Positions 59,255 to 59,573 of a stretch of 59,573 nt of DNA are shown piece by piece. The notes under the pieces were generated by a model. That model saw nothing but the letters and a program-made list of their open reading frames with translations, did not search any database and had not been told where the DNA came from. The position numbers and the translations under genes are program-made. The stretch comes from Novosphingobium sp. (GTDB taxonomy: Bacteria > Pseudomonadota > Alphaproteobacteria > Sphingomonadales > Sphingomonadaceae). Each line of letters begins with the position of its first letter. Positions within the stretch are counted from its first letter, which is position 1. The stretch spans positions 1 through 59,573 of the forward strand of contig JANXSP010000091.1 of NCBI GenBank assembly GCA_025356575.1, written 5' to 3'.

Positions 59255-59573
59255 ATGGCAAAGTACTTCTTTCCCCCAGAGCGTTTTGATCCTCCATTTT
59301 TAGCGGTGTCGCTAGATCAATTGCGAATTGCGCTGATAAGCAAACAGCTAGGCAAATCATGGCGACCGCGCATTTCGATCGACTTAAAAAGACCGCCGGA
59401 GGACAAAGACGTTTTGAGATGCCAGCAACGTGCTGATAGAATTATGTACGAGGATCTGGAAAGTGGGTTTTTGGTAGCTCATGCTTACATCGAACAGACA
59501 TGCGATTTCCGTAGAGTGCCATCCAATTTTTGGAAAGAACAGTATTCAGGAATTAACTCATTAAAAATAATCG
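59255..59573 (+). CDS. Unrecognised protein, partial at right edge
   Basis: From ATG 59255 a frame stays open to the end of the window (106 residues and one base). It begins MAKYFFPPERFDPPFLAV and includes RPRISIDLKRPPEDKDV and AHAYIEQTCDFRRVP. The codon use is AT-rich, unlike every gene to its left. A GAGACG element lies about nine bases before the ATG. No family was recognised. It is probably the first gene of an acquired segment. It continues outside the window. Confidence 0.6.
   Translation, partial: MAKYFFPPERFDPPFLAVSLDQLRIALISKQLGKSWRPRISIDLKRPPEDKDVLRCQQRADRIMYEDLESGFLVAHAYIEQTCDFRRVPSNFWKEQYSGINSLKII

Noticed and set aside
59070..59360. Minus-strand frame of 96 codons near the right edge
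   Set aside because: It is antisense to the open AT-rich frame and has no SD or motif.

Overview
The window is a GC-rich chromosomal segment that looks like a member of the Sphingomonadales (Alphaproteobacteria). The reasoning: a TonB that starts MAYADQ, a MipZ division-site ATPase next to panC, a glnK-amt unit with a sigma-54 promoter, actinobacterial-type inositol-phosphate synthase, a cold-shock protein with two CSD domains and a Gly-rich tail, and short palindromic intergenic repeats of the kind scattered through sphingomonad genomes. Most genes are core housekeeping genes in short operons joined by ATGA or similar overlaps. No rRNA, tRNA, CRISPR array, IS element or complete prophage was seen.

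Layout. 1-8.7 kb: the end of an NnrU-family gene, then a minus-strand run of rpe, heparinase II/III-like, purH, a small membrane protein with msrA, a Fur-family regulator, dxs and a half-length MFS transporter. 9.0-11.5 kb: DUF2141 secreted protein, a sugar-nucleotide-type transferase and inositol-3-phosphate synthase, which together suggest an inositol-lipid or inositol-phosphodiester pathway. 11.8-18.8 kb: MFS transporter, queC, a frameshifted DUF3617 gene, argD-argF-hslO and a two-CSD protein. 19.0-23.3 kb: a plus-strand set of TerC, DUF442 phosphatase-like, a hypothetical membrane-anchored protein, a fatty acid hydroxylase/sterol desaturase and a GMC oxidoreductase. 23.4-26.9 kb: amt and glnK behind a sigma-54 promoter, an endonuclease/phosphatase-fold protein and a PNPOx-like protein. 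27.0-34.9 kb: prfC, pheST, an AraC regulator, a secreted SH3-like protein, rpmI-rplT.

35.0-37.7 kb is a sulfide/persulfide detoxification module: an ArsR-family sensor with two conserved-position cysteines, a divergent persulfide-dioxygenase-like MBL hydrolase, a rhodanese fused to a membrane domain and a TauE/SafE exporter whose C-terminus is frameshifted. 37.8-46.3 kb: cspA-like, hisN-like, AraC, prs, a secreted repeat protein, glpX and homoserine dehydrogenase. 47.6-50.4 kb: tonB-exbB-exbD-exbD with a strong terminator. 50.5-58.9 kb: an Lhr-type helicase, a DUF1989/YqcI-YcgG pair that may act on guanidino or urea-like compounds, a membrane protein, phosphomannomutase, mipZ with a coupled membrane J-protein, and panC. 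After panC the composition becomes markedly AT-richer and an unrecognised reading frame runs off the right edge, which looks like the start of an acquired region.

The candidates most worth following for new biology are the DUF1989/YqcI-YcgG pair, the inositol cluster, the TerC-to-GMC operon and the coupled mipZ/J-protein. Two apparent one-base frameshifts in G/C runs could be sequencing errors or real lesions and should be checked before they are interpreted.
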